A DNA stretch of 64,000 nt from NCBI GenBank assembly GCA_958349055.1, contig CATWBO010000003.1, forward strand, positions 1 to 64,000, in the 5' to 3' direction. Position 1 is the first letter of the stretch, and every line of letters starts with the position of its first letter. The position numbers and the translations under genes are program-made. The notes below the pieces were generated by a model that searched no databases, was not told the origin of the DNA, and worked only from the letters and a program-made list of their open reading frames with translations. This DNA is from an uncultured bacterium. Its GTDB lineage: Bacteria > Actinomycetota > Coriobacteriia > Coriobacteriales > Coriobacteriaceae. Below are positions 42,948 to 50,583 of the stretch, in pieces.

Positions 42948-45900
42948 CTAGTGGATCTTGCGGCGCTTGATCAGCATGATGAGGGCTATCACTACGAGCG
43001 TTGCTCCCGCTGCTGCTGCGATGGCGACCATGGCGAATGTTTGGTCGCCGGTGTTTGCGAGGTTCTTCGCTGCGGTCGTAGTCTTGACCTTGGTGTCGGT
43101 CTTAGCTCCGTTGTCGGACTTGGGCTTGTCCGGGTTCGTCGGGGTCTCAGGAGTCTCGGGGTCCTTTGAGTCCTCGGAATCGGTTGGGCCGGCGGTGTTC
43201 ACCAGGGTATGGTCCAGGAACTTCTTCGCGGTGCCACTCGCCTGCAAGAACAGGCGAGTGCGGATCGGGGCAGCGTTCACCGTTGTGGGCGCTGTCTCTT
43301 CGGCCGTGATGTTCACCAGCGTCACGCCGGTATCGAGGCCGACGTCGTTGTATCCCACATGGCAGTAGTACTGCGCACCGTCATCATTTGCAGTCAGGTC
43401 GAGCTCAAGCGTCGAGGCCGTTCCGGCTGCGAGGCTGCCATCGGCACCCACGCGCTTGAACTCGGTCTCGCCACGTCCCTTGCGGTACCAGATATACGTC
43501 GGCGCCAGCTCCGTCTCGACACCATCGGCGCCGCGCTGCGTCACGTGGCCGATCGCCAAGAGCGTCAGATGGCTCCCCGCCGTGCGCTCGATCGAGGAAT
43601 CATACTCGAGGGCTGCCCTCTCCGCAGTATCTGCCGCAGGTCCGCTCACGGTCATCGTCATGCCGTCGGGCATCGTCTTGACCGTAATGATCGCCGAGCG
43701 AATGCCCGTTTCTGTCGTTGAGCCGTTCTTTACAGCGGCGATGGCGAATCGATACTCCGTATTGGGCTGCAGCCCATCCCACTTGAGCGAGGTCTGCGTG
43801 TTGTCGGCGATCTTCCAGCTGTTCACAACCGCGTCTGCCGCATTGCTCTGCAGCATGCCCACGCCGTAGCTAAAGCCACTCTTGTTTGCGAGTACATCGT
43901 CCCAGCTAAACGTAACGCTGGTCGAATCGACGGCGTTTGCCGTAAAGCCCGTCACGGCCGGTGCCTTGGGCATCTCGACGTCCTTAACGTCATAGCCCAC
44001 GATCCAGAACTGATCGGTGTCCTTGGTGCCGAGTTTGTCGCCCGAGCCGTCCTCGAACTTGTCGACATCCACCGCGTTGACGCCCAAGCGCCACGCAAAG
44101 CCGTACTTATCCTTCGCGGCCTCGGGCAGGTTGTCGACGGTGCCGCCGTATTCGGTCGATTCACTCGAGGAGTTACCCGTAGTAAAGCCGGCGTTGGCAC
44201 CAAAGCACAGGCCGCCAAATAACTCGTGCTTTGCAAGCTTCGCGCCCATGACAACGCTGCCGTTCAGCGTAAAGCCGTACTCAAACTCCTGCTCCTCGCC
44301 CTCCTCGACTTCGATGGTCTGCGTAGTGCTCGCCCCCGACTGCGCGACAGCACCGCTATACCCATCGTACGTGTAAGCGCGCGTCACGCCGGGCTTGCCC
44401 AGACCAAAGGAATCTTGCACGGGAGTCGTGCCGTTGAGCGCCGTGTAATAGCTGTCGGGTTCTCCCGACCGGTTGGTCAAAAAGTAGCTGAGCGGCGTCA
44501 TGTTGTGCTGTTTGGCAATGCGGTCATAGGCCTCGACATTAACGACCGAGGTCTGCGCGCCGAGCGACACGGGCGCCGCCATCACGCCCTTGCCACCAGT
44601 TTCCTCATTTTCGATCTCGTACTCGTAATAGACCATCGGAATCGTGTAGAGCACGGCCTTGTCGCCTTCGCCGGCATGCGACTCATAACTTACGCTGGCG
44701 CTCACTGTGCGCTCGCTCCGGTAGTCATAGCATCCCTCAGCGGCAAAATCGACCGAAGCATTAATCGCCACCAGGGGCGGACCGGTCTGCACCTCGACGG
44801 CAACGCCCAACTCGGCGCCAATAGTGCCGCCGTGAATCTGCCCCGTGCTCGTGCCCTCGCCATATTCCGTGCCGCCCAACACCAGATAGCCGTATGCCTG
44901 CTCCAGATCCTCAACATAGGGAGCATCCTGCAGCACGGCGAGCACGCGCGGGTTGGTATAGACCTTGTAGCGGTCCTTGTACGTAATCTTGACGCTGTCG
45001 TTGTCGACATCGGGCAGCGCGAGCGAGATAAACGTGCCGTAGGTAGTGCCGCGACGGTTGCTCTCGCTAATCACCTGCTCCTCGCCGCGGCGCACCTTTC
45101 CGTTCTCGTCAAGCGAAAAATGCGAGGCGGTCATCCAATAGTAGTCATCGTTCTTGCGCAGGTCCTCGTCGCGGTGCTTGCCCACCACGGCGATAAAGCT
45201 CTCGTTATAGCGGTCCGAACCCGAGACGCTGCCCGCCTTAACGTCGCTGATCCACACCTGCTCGATACCCTTGTGGTCATGCTTGTTGCTGCTGTTGTAT
45301 TGCTGACCGCTCATGCTCATGGTTCCGACCATGGAACCCAAGCCCTGGGCCCCGCTCTGCGCCGTGTTGCAGGCAAAGTCGCGGAACACATCGCCGCCCA
45401 CGAGCACCTCGTCGACCGCCGGCTGCTCGGACAGACCGTCAAGGTTGGCAGTGGCAAGGGCAATAGGTGCCAAGGTGCACGGATAGCGCTTATCCTGAGC
45501 ACTATCCTTCCATGCGCTGTTGGGCACATGCATCAGTCCATAGGAGGCGAGGAGCCCGTCTCTGTATTCCTTGCAATCGGAAAGTTTGAACTCGCCAGAC
45601 TCCGAGTCAAAATACGCGTAGCGGTACAGCGCGCCGTACAGCCCCTTGCTGCCGTCAGAGGCGCCGTAATCAAAAGTGCTGCTTTGCCAGTCATAGCCCG
45701 CAAGAATAAGGCCCGTGACGGTTTCACCCGTCTTCTTTCCTTCTTCATCGTAGGCGGCAAACGTGCCGAACGTCGCATTCGCGGAGACCATGGTCTTGCC
45801 GTTCGCGGAGAGGGAGATTGCGCCCGCGTCACCCAGAGCATCGACATGGACGAGCGCACCCTTGGATGCATCCCACGAGAACAGCTCGCAATGCGTCGAC

Positions 45901-47033
45901 TTATCAATATTCTTCTTGCCGTAGGGTGCCGAGACCACGATGGCGAGGTCATCGCAAAAATCGCGATCGAGATCGCCTGCGGCGAGCGAAACGACGGGAG
46001 CTGACTGGAGCTGCGTCCACGAGCTGTTCCCGCCCTTGTTGGACGTGGTGTAGTCGGAGGCGCTACCGGCATCGATCTTGACGACGTTCTGCTTCCAGTT
46101 GCCGCCCTCCAGGTCGTACATGTCGACTACGGCCTTGCGCACGCCGTCCTCATCGACATAGCAGCCCGCATAGACAAAAAGCTCGTCGACGCCGTCGCCA
46201 TCGACATCGCCCGCCTCGACATCAAAGACCGCATCGTGCTCTTGCAGGTAGCCGGCGTTCAGATACTTAAAACGGCCTCCGTCCATCATATTGGTGTTGA
46301 CCGTCACCGGCAGGCGTGTATCGAGAGTGCGTGTGCGCCCGTTGCTAAACGAATAGAGGACCAGCTCAACCTTTCCGGCGTACGACTTGCCGCCGATCGT
46401 CGTGGAAGAACTGTCGCCGTAGGCACGAAGCTCGGCAACGCGGCTCTTTTTGCCCGTACTGGCATCGCTGCAGAACTCAACACTTGTGGCGTGAATGCCC
46501 GAGAAACCGTTATTGTCGTTGGCGAGCACTGTCGAGGACCCATTGTTGCTTAGGTACGACCAGGTGCCGCCACCGTAGTCGCTATGCTTGTAGAGATCGC
46601 TGTTCGTATCGAAGTTGTTGACGTTTTGCCAGAACTTTGCGGCGCCCCACACACTTCCATAGCCATCGGTAAGTTTGCTGCTGCCGCCAATGTCACCGCG
46701 CTCGACGTTCTCGAGCTTGTCGCGCAGAGTGTAGCGATTGCCATGGCTACCGTTAGCTGCCATATAGACCTCGCTGCGCGTGGCAAACGTCGTGGGGGTA
46801 TCAGTGGAATAGGGGCCAACGGTATCGGCCGGAATGTCCTCGCTCGTACCCAGGCCCAGGTCGCTATAGTCCTGCTCGGTCATATCCGTGATGTCGGGCG
46901 TGTCGGCCGCCTGGGCAACCTGGGGTGTGGCCGTGAAGCAGGCGACGCTCGTAGCGATCAACGCAGCAAGCGCCGCCGTCCCAACAAGCGGGATTTTCGA
47001 CAACCGACGAATGTGGGGGTATGGAACGTGCAT
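42948..47033 (-). CDS. LANTG-anchored surface protein with FG-GAP-like and FN3 regions
   Basis: A 1361-residue secreted, wall-anchored protein. The N-terminus has a basic start and hydrophobic signal peptide (LVGTAALAALIATSVACF, cut near AQAADTP). The middle holds repeat signatures of FG-GAP/VCBS propellers (DVEAGDVDGDGVDELFVYAG, SLAAGDLDRDFCDDLAIVVS). A fibronectin type III domain spans about residues 1020-1125 and an Ig-like domain (PTYIWYRKGRGE, YYCHVGYND) about 1125-1255. The C-terminus is a Pro/Lys spacer, LANTGD near 1324, a membrane helix and RRKIH. LAxTG is the motif of actinobacterial class E-type sortases. The ATG at 47033 follows GAGG. Tandem arrays and hairpin elements flank the gene. 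Ligand and function are unknown. Confidence 0.85.
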   Translation of the reverse strand: MHVPYPHIRRLSKIPLVGTAALAALIATSVACFTATPQVAQAADTPDITDMTEQDYSDLGLGTSEDIPADTVGPYSTDTPTTFATRSEVYMAANGSHGNRYTLRDKLENVERGDIGGSSKLTDGYGSVWGAAKFWQNVNNFDTNSDLYKHSDYGGGTWSYLSNNGSSTVLANDNNGFSGIHATSVEFCSDASTGKKSRVAELRAYGDSSSTTIGGKSYAGKVELVLYSFSNGRTRTLDTRLPVTVNTNMMDGGRFKYLNAGYLQEHDAVFDVEAGDVDGDGVDELFVYAGCYVDEDGVRKAVVDMYDLEGGNWKQNVVKIDAGSASDYTTSNKGGNSSWTQLQSAPVVSLAAGDLDRDFCDDLAIVVSAPYGKKNIDKSTHCELFSWDASKGALVHVDALGDAGAISLSANGKTMVSANATFGTFAAYDEEGKKTGETVTGLILAGYDWQSSTFDYGASDGSKGLYGALYRYAYFDSESGEFKLSDCKEYRDGLLASYGLMHVPNSAWKDSAQDKRYPCTLAPIALATANLDGLSEQPAVDEVLVGGDVFRDFACNTAQSGAQGLGSMVGTMSMSGQQYNSSNKHDHKGIEQVWISDVKAGSVSGSDRYNESFIAVVGKHRDEDLRKNDDYYWMTASHFSLDENGKVRRGEEQVISESNRRGTTYGTFISLALPDVDNDSVKITYKDRYKVYTNPRVLAVLQDAPYVEDLEQAYGYLVLGGTEYGEGTSTGQIHGGTIGAELGVAVEVQTGPPLVAINASVDFAAEGCYDYRSERTVSASVSYESHAGEGDKAVLYTIPMVYYEYEIENEETGGKGVMAAPVSLGAQTSVVNVEAYDRIAKQHNMTPLSYFLTNRSGEPDSYYTALNGTTPVQDSFGLGKPGVTRAYTYDGYSGAVAQSGASTTQTIEVEEGEEQEFEYGFTLNGSVVMGAKLAKHELFGGLCFGANAGFTTGNSSSESTEYGGTVDNLPEAAKDKYGFAWRLGVNAVDVDKFEDGSGDKLGTKDTDQFWIVGYDVKDVEMPKAPAVTGFTANAVDSTSVTFSWDDVLANKSGFSYGVGMLQSNAADAVVNSWKIADNTQTSLKWDGLQPNTEYRFAIAAVKNGSTTETGIRSAIITVKTMPDGMTMTVSGPAADTAERAALEYDSSIERTAGSHLTLLAIGHVTQRGADGVETELAPTYIWYRKGRGETEFKRVGADGSLAAGTASTLELDLTANDDGAQYYCHVGYNDVGLDTGVTLVNITAEETAPTTVNAAPIRTRLFLQASGTAKKFLDHTLVNTAGPTDSEDSKDPETPETPTNPDKPKSDNGAKTDTKVKTTTAAKNLANTGDQTFAMVAIAAAAGATLVVIALIMLIKRRKIH

Positions 47034-47157
47034 GGGAGACCTCGCTTTACTCGAGTGGAGTCGGCTCATTTGCTCAAATGCTACGCCTGACACCCAAAAT
47101 TCCGTGTCTCATTTTCGCCAACGGCGTGTCTCATTTTTGAGAATCCGAGATGCCGCG

Positions 47158-47420
47158 GAAATCTTATCCCAGCTCAAAGGCCATTTCTGGGATGTATTTT
47201 CCGTCGAGTGCCTCATCGGGAAACTGCATCTCATTTCAAGCGTCGATTCTGGGACGCACTTTCCCCTTAGACCCTCAACCGGAAACCACATCCCACTTTG
47301 AGCGCAAATTCCAGGATGCATTTTCCGCTTGAGCCTCATTGGGAAACGGCGTCCCACTTTGAGGGCTGATTGTGGGATGCATTTTCCGAAAGCCTGCCCA
47401 TCCGGAAAGCCCGTCCCACT
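47158..47420. repeat. 61-bp tandem repeat array, right of the LANTG surface gene
   Basis: Units start with GGAAA at 47158, 47220, 47282, 47343 and 47404 (period 61-62 bp); the last is cut short. The most regular reads GGAAACGGCGTCCCACTTTG, then GTGGGATGCATTTTCC. It has the same unit type and direction as the array at 42630-42873. It lies upstream of the surface-protein start, where its promoter would be, with degenerate CGTGTCTCATTTT copies at 47104-47138. Confidence 0.75.
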
Positions 47421-47478
47421 TTGGACGCATCCGGACACGGAACCATCGACCTATCAGGCCTCCCATCAATAAAGAGGC

Positions 47479-47606
47479 GTCCTCCCGGACGGCGGGGCAC
47501 GAAGTTCATCGCGAGTTCCGCACGCAAAGAAGGCCACTTAATGTGGCCTTCGTCTTACGCAGGACTGTAGAGCAGGGAACTTCGTGCGCCGCCGTCCGGG
47601 AGGACG
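47479..47606 (-). repeat. Conserved-core hairpin element, copy 2 (30-bp arms)
   Basis: Arms 47479-47508 and 47577-47606 pair over 30 bp with one mismatch (left start CGTCCTCCCGGACGGCGG). Read on the minus strand, the core CCTGCTCTACAGTCCTGCG through GGAACTCGCGAT matches copy 1 (42416-42543) almost base for base, and the inner stem AAGGCCAC/GTGGCCTT is kept. The arms differ from those of copy 1. It lies 43 bp 3' of the flavodoxin gene. Confidence 0.8.
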
Positions 47607-47648
47607 TTACATTTAGAAAGATGGACCGACCGCCGTCAGCGATGGGAG

Positions 47649-48200
47649 CTACTCCCCCAGCACTGCCTTTTTGGCGGCTGCTGCCATGTTGTCGAGGTCT
47701 TCCTTGGTGGGGTGATCCTTTGCGGCGACCCAGTTGTCGAGTAGCATCTTAAAGCGTGCGTTTTCGGGCTCTTGCTCGAGCATCGCCTCGTAGCGCTGCT
47801 TGACCGCAGGGCCCATCTTGCCCTGGCACATAGTCCAGCCCACAAGCTCGGCATCATCGGCCAAATTGGAGCTCACGCGATCGATGATCTGCCTAAAGTA
47901 TTCCTCGCTGGCACCAAAACCGCAGGTGCCAAAAAGGAACACGCGCTTGCCATGCAGAGCGGAAAGCAACGCCGCCACCGAAGGCGAACAGGTGCCCTTG
48001 TCACACCAAAAGCCAACGAACACCGTATCGGCCGCACAGGCACCTTGGGCCTCGTTCATAACCTGCTCCGGATCGGCATCGTCGCTCAGCGCGGCGGCAT
48101 GGACAAACTCGACGCCCGCTGCCTGCAGCGCGCGCTTAATCGCTCCCGAAACCATCCTGGTATTGCCGCTCTTGCTGTTGACCACCATAGAGCACGTCAT
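47649..48200 (-). CDS. Flavodoxin-fold protein, possibly BilS-like
   Basis: A 183-residue FMN-binding flavodoxin-like protein. The phosphate loop is NSKSGNTRMVSGAI (residues about 9-22), and DTVFVGFWCDKGTCSPSVAALL with KRVFLFGTCGFGASEEYF are the later loops. This GFWxDKGT type is shared with flavodoxins found beside bilirubin reductase (BilS), but no bilR or bilQ gene is in this window, so that name is only a suggestion. The ATG at 48200 follows GAGG at ten bases; a GTG at 48206 is closer to the site. Its promoter is visible at 48260-48287. Confidence 0.8.
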   Translation of the reverse strand: MTCSMVVNSKSGNTRMVSGAIKRALQAAGVEFVHAAALSDDADPEQVMNEAQGACAADTVFVGFWCDKGTCSPSVAALLSALHGKRVFLFGTCGFGASEEYFRQIIDRVSSNLADDAELVGWTMCQGKMGPAVKQRYEAMLEQEPENARFKMLLDNWVAAKDHPTKEDLDNMAAAAKKAVLGE

Positions 48201-48259
48201 AGTCACGTTGCCTCGTTTCCCCCAAAACTAAAGCCACTAATGCACTTTATTAGAAGCAT

Positions 48260-48287
48260 ATCTTAGTACTAAAACCACAGATGTAAA
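48260..48287 (-). promoter_or_regulatory. Promoter of the flavodoxin gene
   Basis: On the minus strand TTTACA (48287-48282), a 16-bp spacer and TAAGAT (48265-48260), 60 bp upstream of the start codon. The rest of the stretch 48201-48602 holds no supportable gene; a short inverted pair, ACCGTCA/TGACGGT, is seen at about 48377-48410. Confidence 0.5.
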
Positions 48288-48602
48288 CCAACTTCTGCTG
48301 ATTGACGGCACAGCTGACATCAATAGGCAAATACGCCCGAAGCGCAAGCCCCAAAATTCATGCGGGAACCGCGGTACCGTCAGAAAATGCAGGAGGAAAT
48401 TTGACGGTCCCGTTAATAGATTTGTGACAAGGGCATGACAGGGAGACAGGTCATTCGTCAGGTTTCTGACAGACGATATGAGCGGGACATGAAAATTGGA
48501 AGCCCCTCCTGCATGCATATCCGCTAGTAAGGCCTGGCCCGGTTTTCACCATCGCACGCGGCAGCCGAGCACCCATCCAACGCCCAAGTCAAAATACTCA
48601 GG

Positions 48603-49796
48603 CTAGTTAAACAGCGTCACCTTATCGAGCAGAAAATCCTCCACGGTGCACGCCCCGGCCGCCGCCCCTCCCACGACGATCCGCTTGGCTCTCGGATACT
48701 TTTTTAGGAGCGTCGACATGCCGCTCTGGCCGGACTCTCCACCGCTTTTGACCTCGATGGCACTCAGCGCATCATCCCTTCGCAGCACAAAGTCGACCTC
48801 TTTGACGCCTTCACGCCACCACATGACCTCAAAACCCTCTTCCGGCGCGCGCGCAAGCAGTCGTGCACCCACTGCCGATTCCACCAAATGACCCCGCCGC
48901 GCCGAATCCTCCAGCCATTCTGCTCGGCCCTTATCGCCGAGCGCCGTCATAAACGCCGTGTCATAAACCATGAGCCGCGGGGTGCTTCGGCGCTTTGCGA
49001 GCTCCTTGTCACTGAACTTGGGGATCGCCGTAACCAAACCGGCCTTGCCCAGCAGGTCCAAATACCCGGCGACCGTGACCGTGTTACCGGCATCCTGCAG
49101 CTGGCCTACCATTTTTGAATACGAAAGCTCCCGCCCCGAATAGCTCGCCGCGAGCCAAAAGAGCGCGCGCATCAGCGCCGGTTTGCGGATATTCTCCAAC
49201 GAGAGAACATCGCGCGAGATCGCCGGCTCGACGATCGCATCTCGGATATAGTTTCGCCAACGGGCGTCATCGGAAACCAGCGGCGCCGCACCCGGATATC
49301 CACCGTGATAGAGATAGTCTTCAAAAGAAAAGCCAAAGGCCTCGCTGCACTCGCGATAGGACCAATGCGGCGACCGAATGAGCTCGTAACGGCCCATAAG
49401 GGATTCTTCCAAGCCCTTATGCAGCAGCAGCGACGACGATCCGGTCAAAATGACCTTGAGCGGCGTCCCCTCCCGGCGATCCCGGTCGTACAATCCCTTG
49501 ACGACCGTGGACCAACTCTGCACCTTTTGAATCTCATCAACAACGAAAACGGCCGGGACCTTACCTCCAGACGTGAGGTTTCTTGCCTGTTGCCACTCGA
49601 TTTGCAGCCAGCTGGCATCGGGATTCACAACATCGTCCGCATTGGCCACGTGACAGGGCATGTCTGCATGGTGCAACGCCTGCACGAACATGGTCGACTT
49701 TCCCGTTTGGCGGGGCCCGATTATAAATTGCATCAACGGATTATTCGTTTCCCGCATCCTCTGGGCTATCACGGCAACTTGATGGCGCTCAAACAT
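48603..49796 (-). CDS. AAA (AAA_14) ATPase with DUF4143 nuclease-like domain, copy 2
   Basis: A 397-residue member of the AAA_14/DUF4143 family. Walker A is GPRQTGKSTMF near residue 28, Walker B VFVVDEIQKVQSW near 85 and the sensor-like VILTGSSSLLL near 115. The DUF4143 part has SYSGRELSYSKMVGQLQDAGNTVTVAGYLDLLGKAGLV. It ends in a complete PD-(D/E)xK-like pattern: VDFVLRRDDALSAIEVKSG. Biological role is unknown for the family. AAGGAGG precedes the ATG. A pair of perfect TACTCAGTATACTGAGTA palindromes lies directly upstream. Confidence 0.88.
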   Translation of the reverse strand: MFERHQVAVIAQRMRETNNPLMQFIIGPRQTGKSTMFVQALHHADMPCHVANADDVVNPDASWLQIEWQQARNLTSGGKVPAVFVVDEIQKVQSWSTVVKGLYDRDRREGTPLKVILTGSSSLLLHKGLEESLMGRYELIRSPHWSYRECSEAFGFSFEDYLYHGGYPGAAPLVSDDARWRNYIRDAIVEPAISRDVLSLENIRKPALMRALFWLAASYSGRELSYSKMVGQLQDAGNTVTVAGYLDLLGKAGLVTAIPKFSDKELAKRRSTPRLMVYDTAFMTALGDKGRAEWLEDSARRGHLVESAVGARLLARAPEEGFEVMWWREGVKEVDFVLRRDDALSAIEVKSGGESGQSGMSTLLKKYPRAKRIVVGGAAAGACTVEDFLLDKVTLFN

Positions 49797-49822
49797 GTCA
49801 ATCTACCTCCTTGTTTCTTAAA

Positions 49823-49861
49823 TACTCAGTATACTGAGTAAAATCACTCAGTATACTGAGT
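49823..49861. promoter_or_regulatory. Paired perfect palindromes upstream of ATPase copy 2
   Basis: TACTCAGTATACTGAGTA (49823-49840) and ACTCAGTATACTGAGT (49846-49861) share a 14-bp palindrome core with centres 22 bp apart, 27 bp upstream of the start codon. Two identical dyads on the same helix face strongly suggest a cooperative operator. Confidence 0.7.
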
Positions 49862-50024
49862 ATTTTTAGAACCGGGAGATCGAACCCGCCAACTTAACTC
49901 CCTTCACCAGCGGGTTGCCGCCGCCCCCCCCTCCGCGAGTCGAGTTTCTGGCCCTTCGCGCTCACTCGATATATAAAAACTGCCATAGCCATATCGAAAA
50001 ACCGGTATAGTCGGTCCCATCATC

Positions 50025-50096
50025 GAACCATCGCGAATGGGCCACAGGATTTCGCGATGGTTCGCAGGCTTTCGCGGAGATTCGCGACAAATCGAG
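50025..50096. repeat. Inverted and short direct repeats around TTCGCG
   Basis: GAACCATCGCGAA (50025-50037) pairs perfectly with TTCGCGATGGTTC (50051-50063). The right side then continues as near-direct repeats TTCGCAGGC, TTTCGCGGAGA and TTCGCGAC with a 9-11 bp step. It lies just before the remnant of a third ATPase gene and may be its surviving operator. Confidence 0.55.
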
Positions 50097-50138
50097 AACT
50101 GATACGCATCTTATTGTTCATATTCAAGGCCACGACGT

Positions 50139-50555
50139 CTCAAAAGGTATGGGATGCCGTACGTTTCGAGTGTGACGCAAGACAGGGAGAATCCGGAGTC
50201 ATTAGCCTCCGACCCAAAGACGCTGGGGCTGCTCTTTGAATCCCTCGTCCTGCACGACCTCAAGGTCTATGCCGCTGCAAATGGCTCATCGGTATCCCAC
50301 TACCACGATGCCGACGATCTCGAGGTCGATGCCGTGATTCACAGGCGAGATGGAACTTGGATTGCCGTGGAAGTAAAACTCGGAAGCTCGCAAATCCCCG
50401 AGGCATCTGCAAACCTGCTTCGACTCGAGCGAAAGCTGGTCAAGCGCGGCGAGAAGCCGCCCGCGGCCAAGCTCATCGTCATCGGGTTCGGCATGCCCGT
50501 CCATACAACGCCGGAGGGCATCATCGTTGTCCCCGTTGATACGCTTGCGCCCTAG
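50139..50555 (+). pseudogene. Remnant of an AAA/DUF4143 ATPase gene
   Basis: Two pieces match the intact ATPase at 56824-58101. QKVWDAVRFECDARQGESG (from 50139) equals its PKLWDAARFECDNRGGEPG at about residues 88-106. In another frame, KTLGLLFESLVLHDLKVYAA through VVPVDTLAP (to 50555) equals its C-terminal 115 residues. About 210 residues between them, plus the N-terminal Walker A region, are missing, and the two pieces are out of frame. The nuclease-like end (LEVDAVIHRR, then AVEVKLGSS) is intact. A 133-residue reading frame starting at 50154 could still be translated, but it would lack the ATPase. Confidence 0.8.
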
Positions 50556-50583
50556 CGCTGCGCGAAATGTCCCGCGGGCTTGC

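Noticed and set aside
42630..47420. A CRISPR-like array
   Set aside because: The period is regular, but the whole unit drifts. There are no invariant repeats with unique spacers and no cas genes, so these are diverged tandem repeats.
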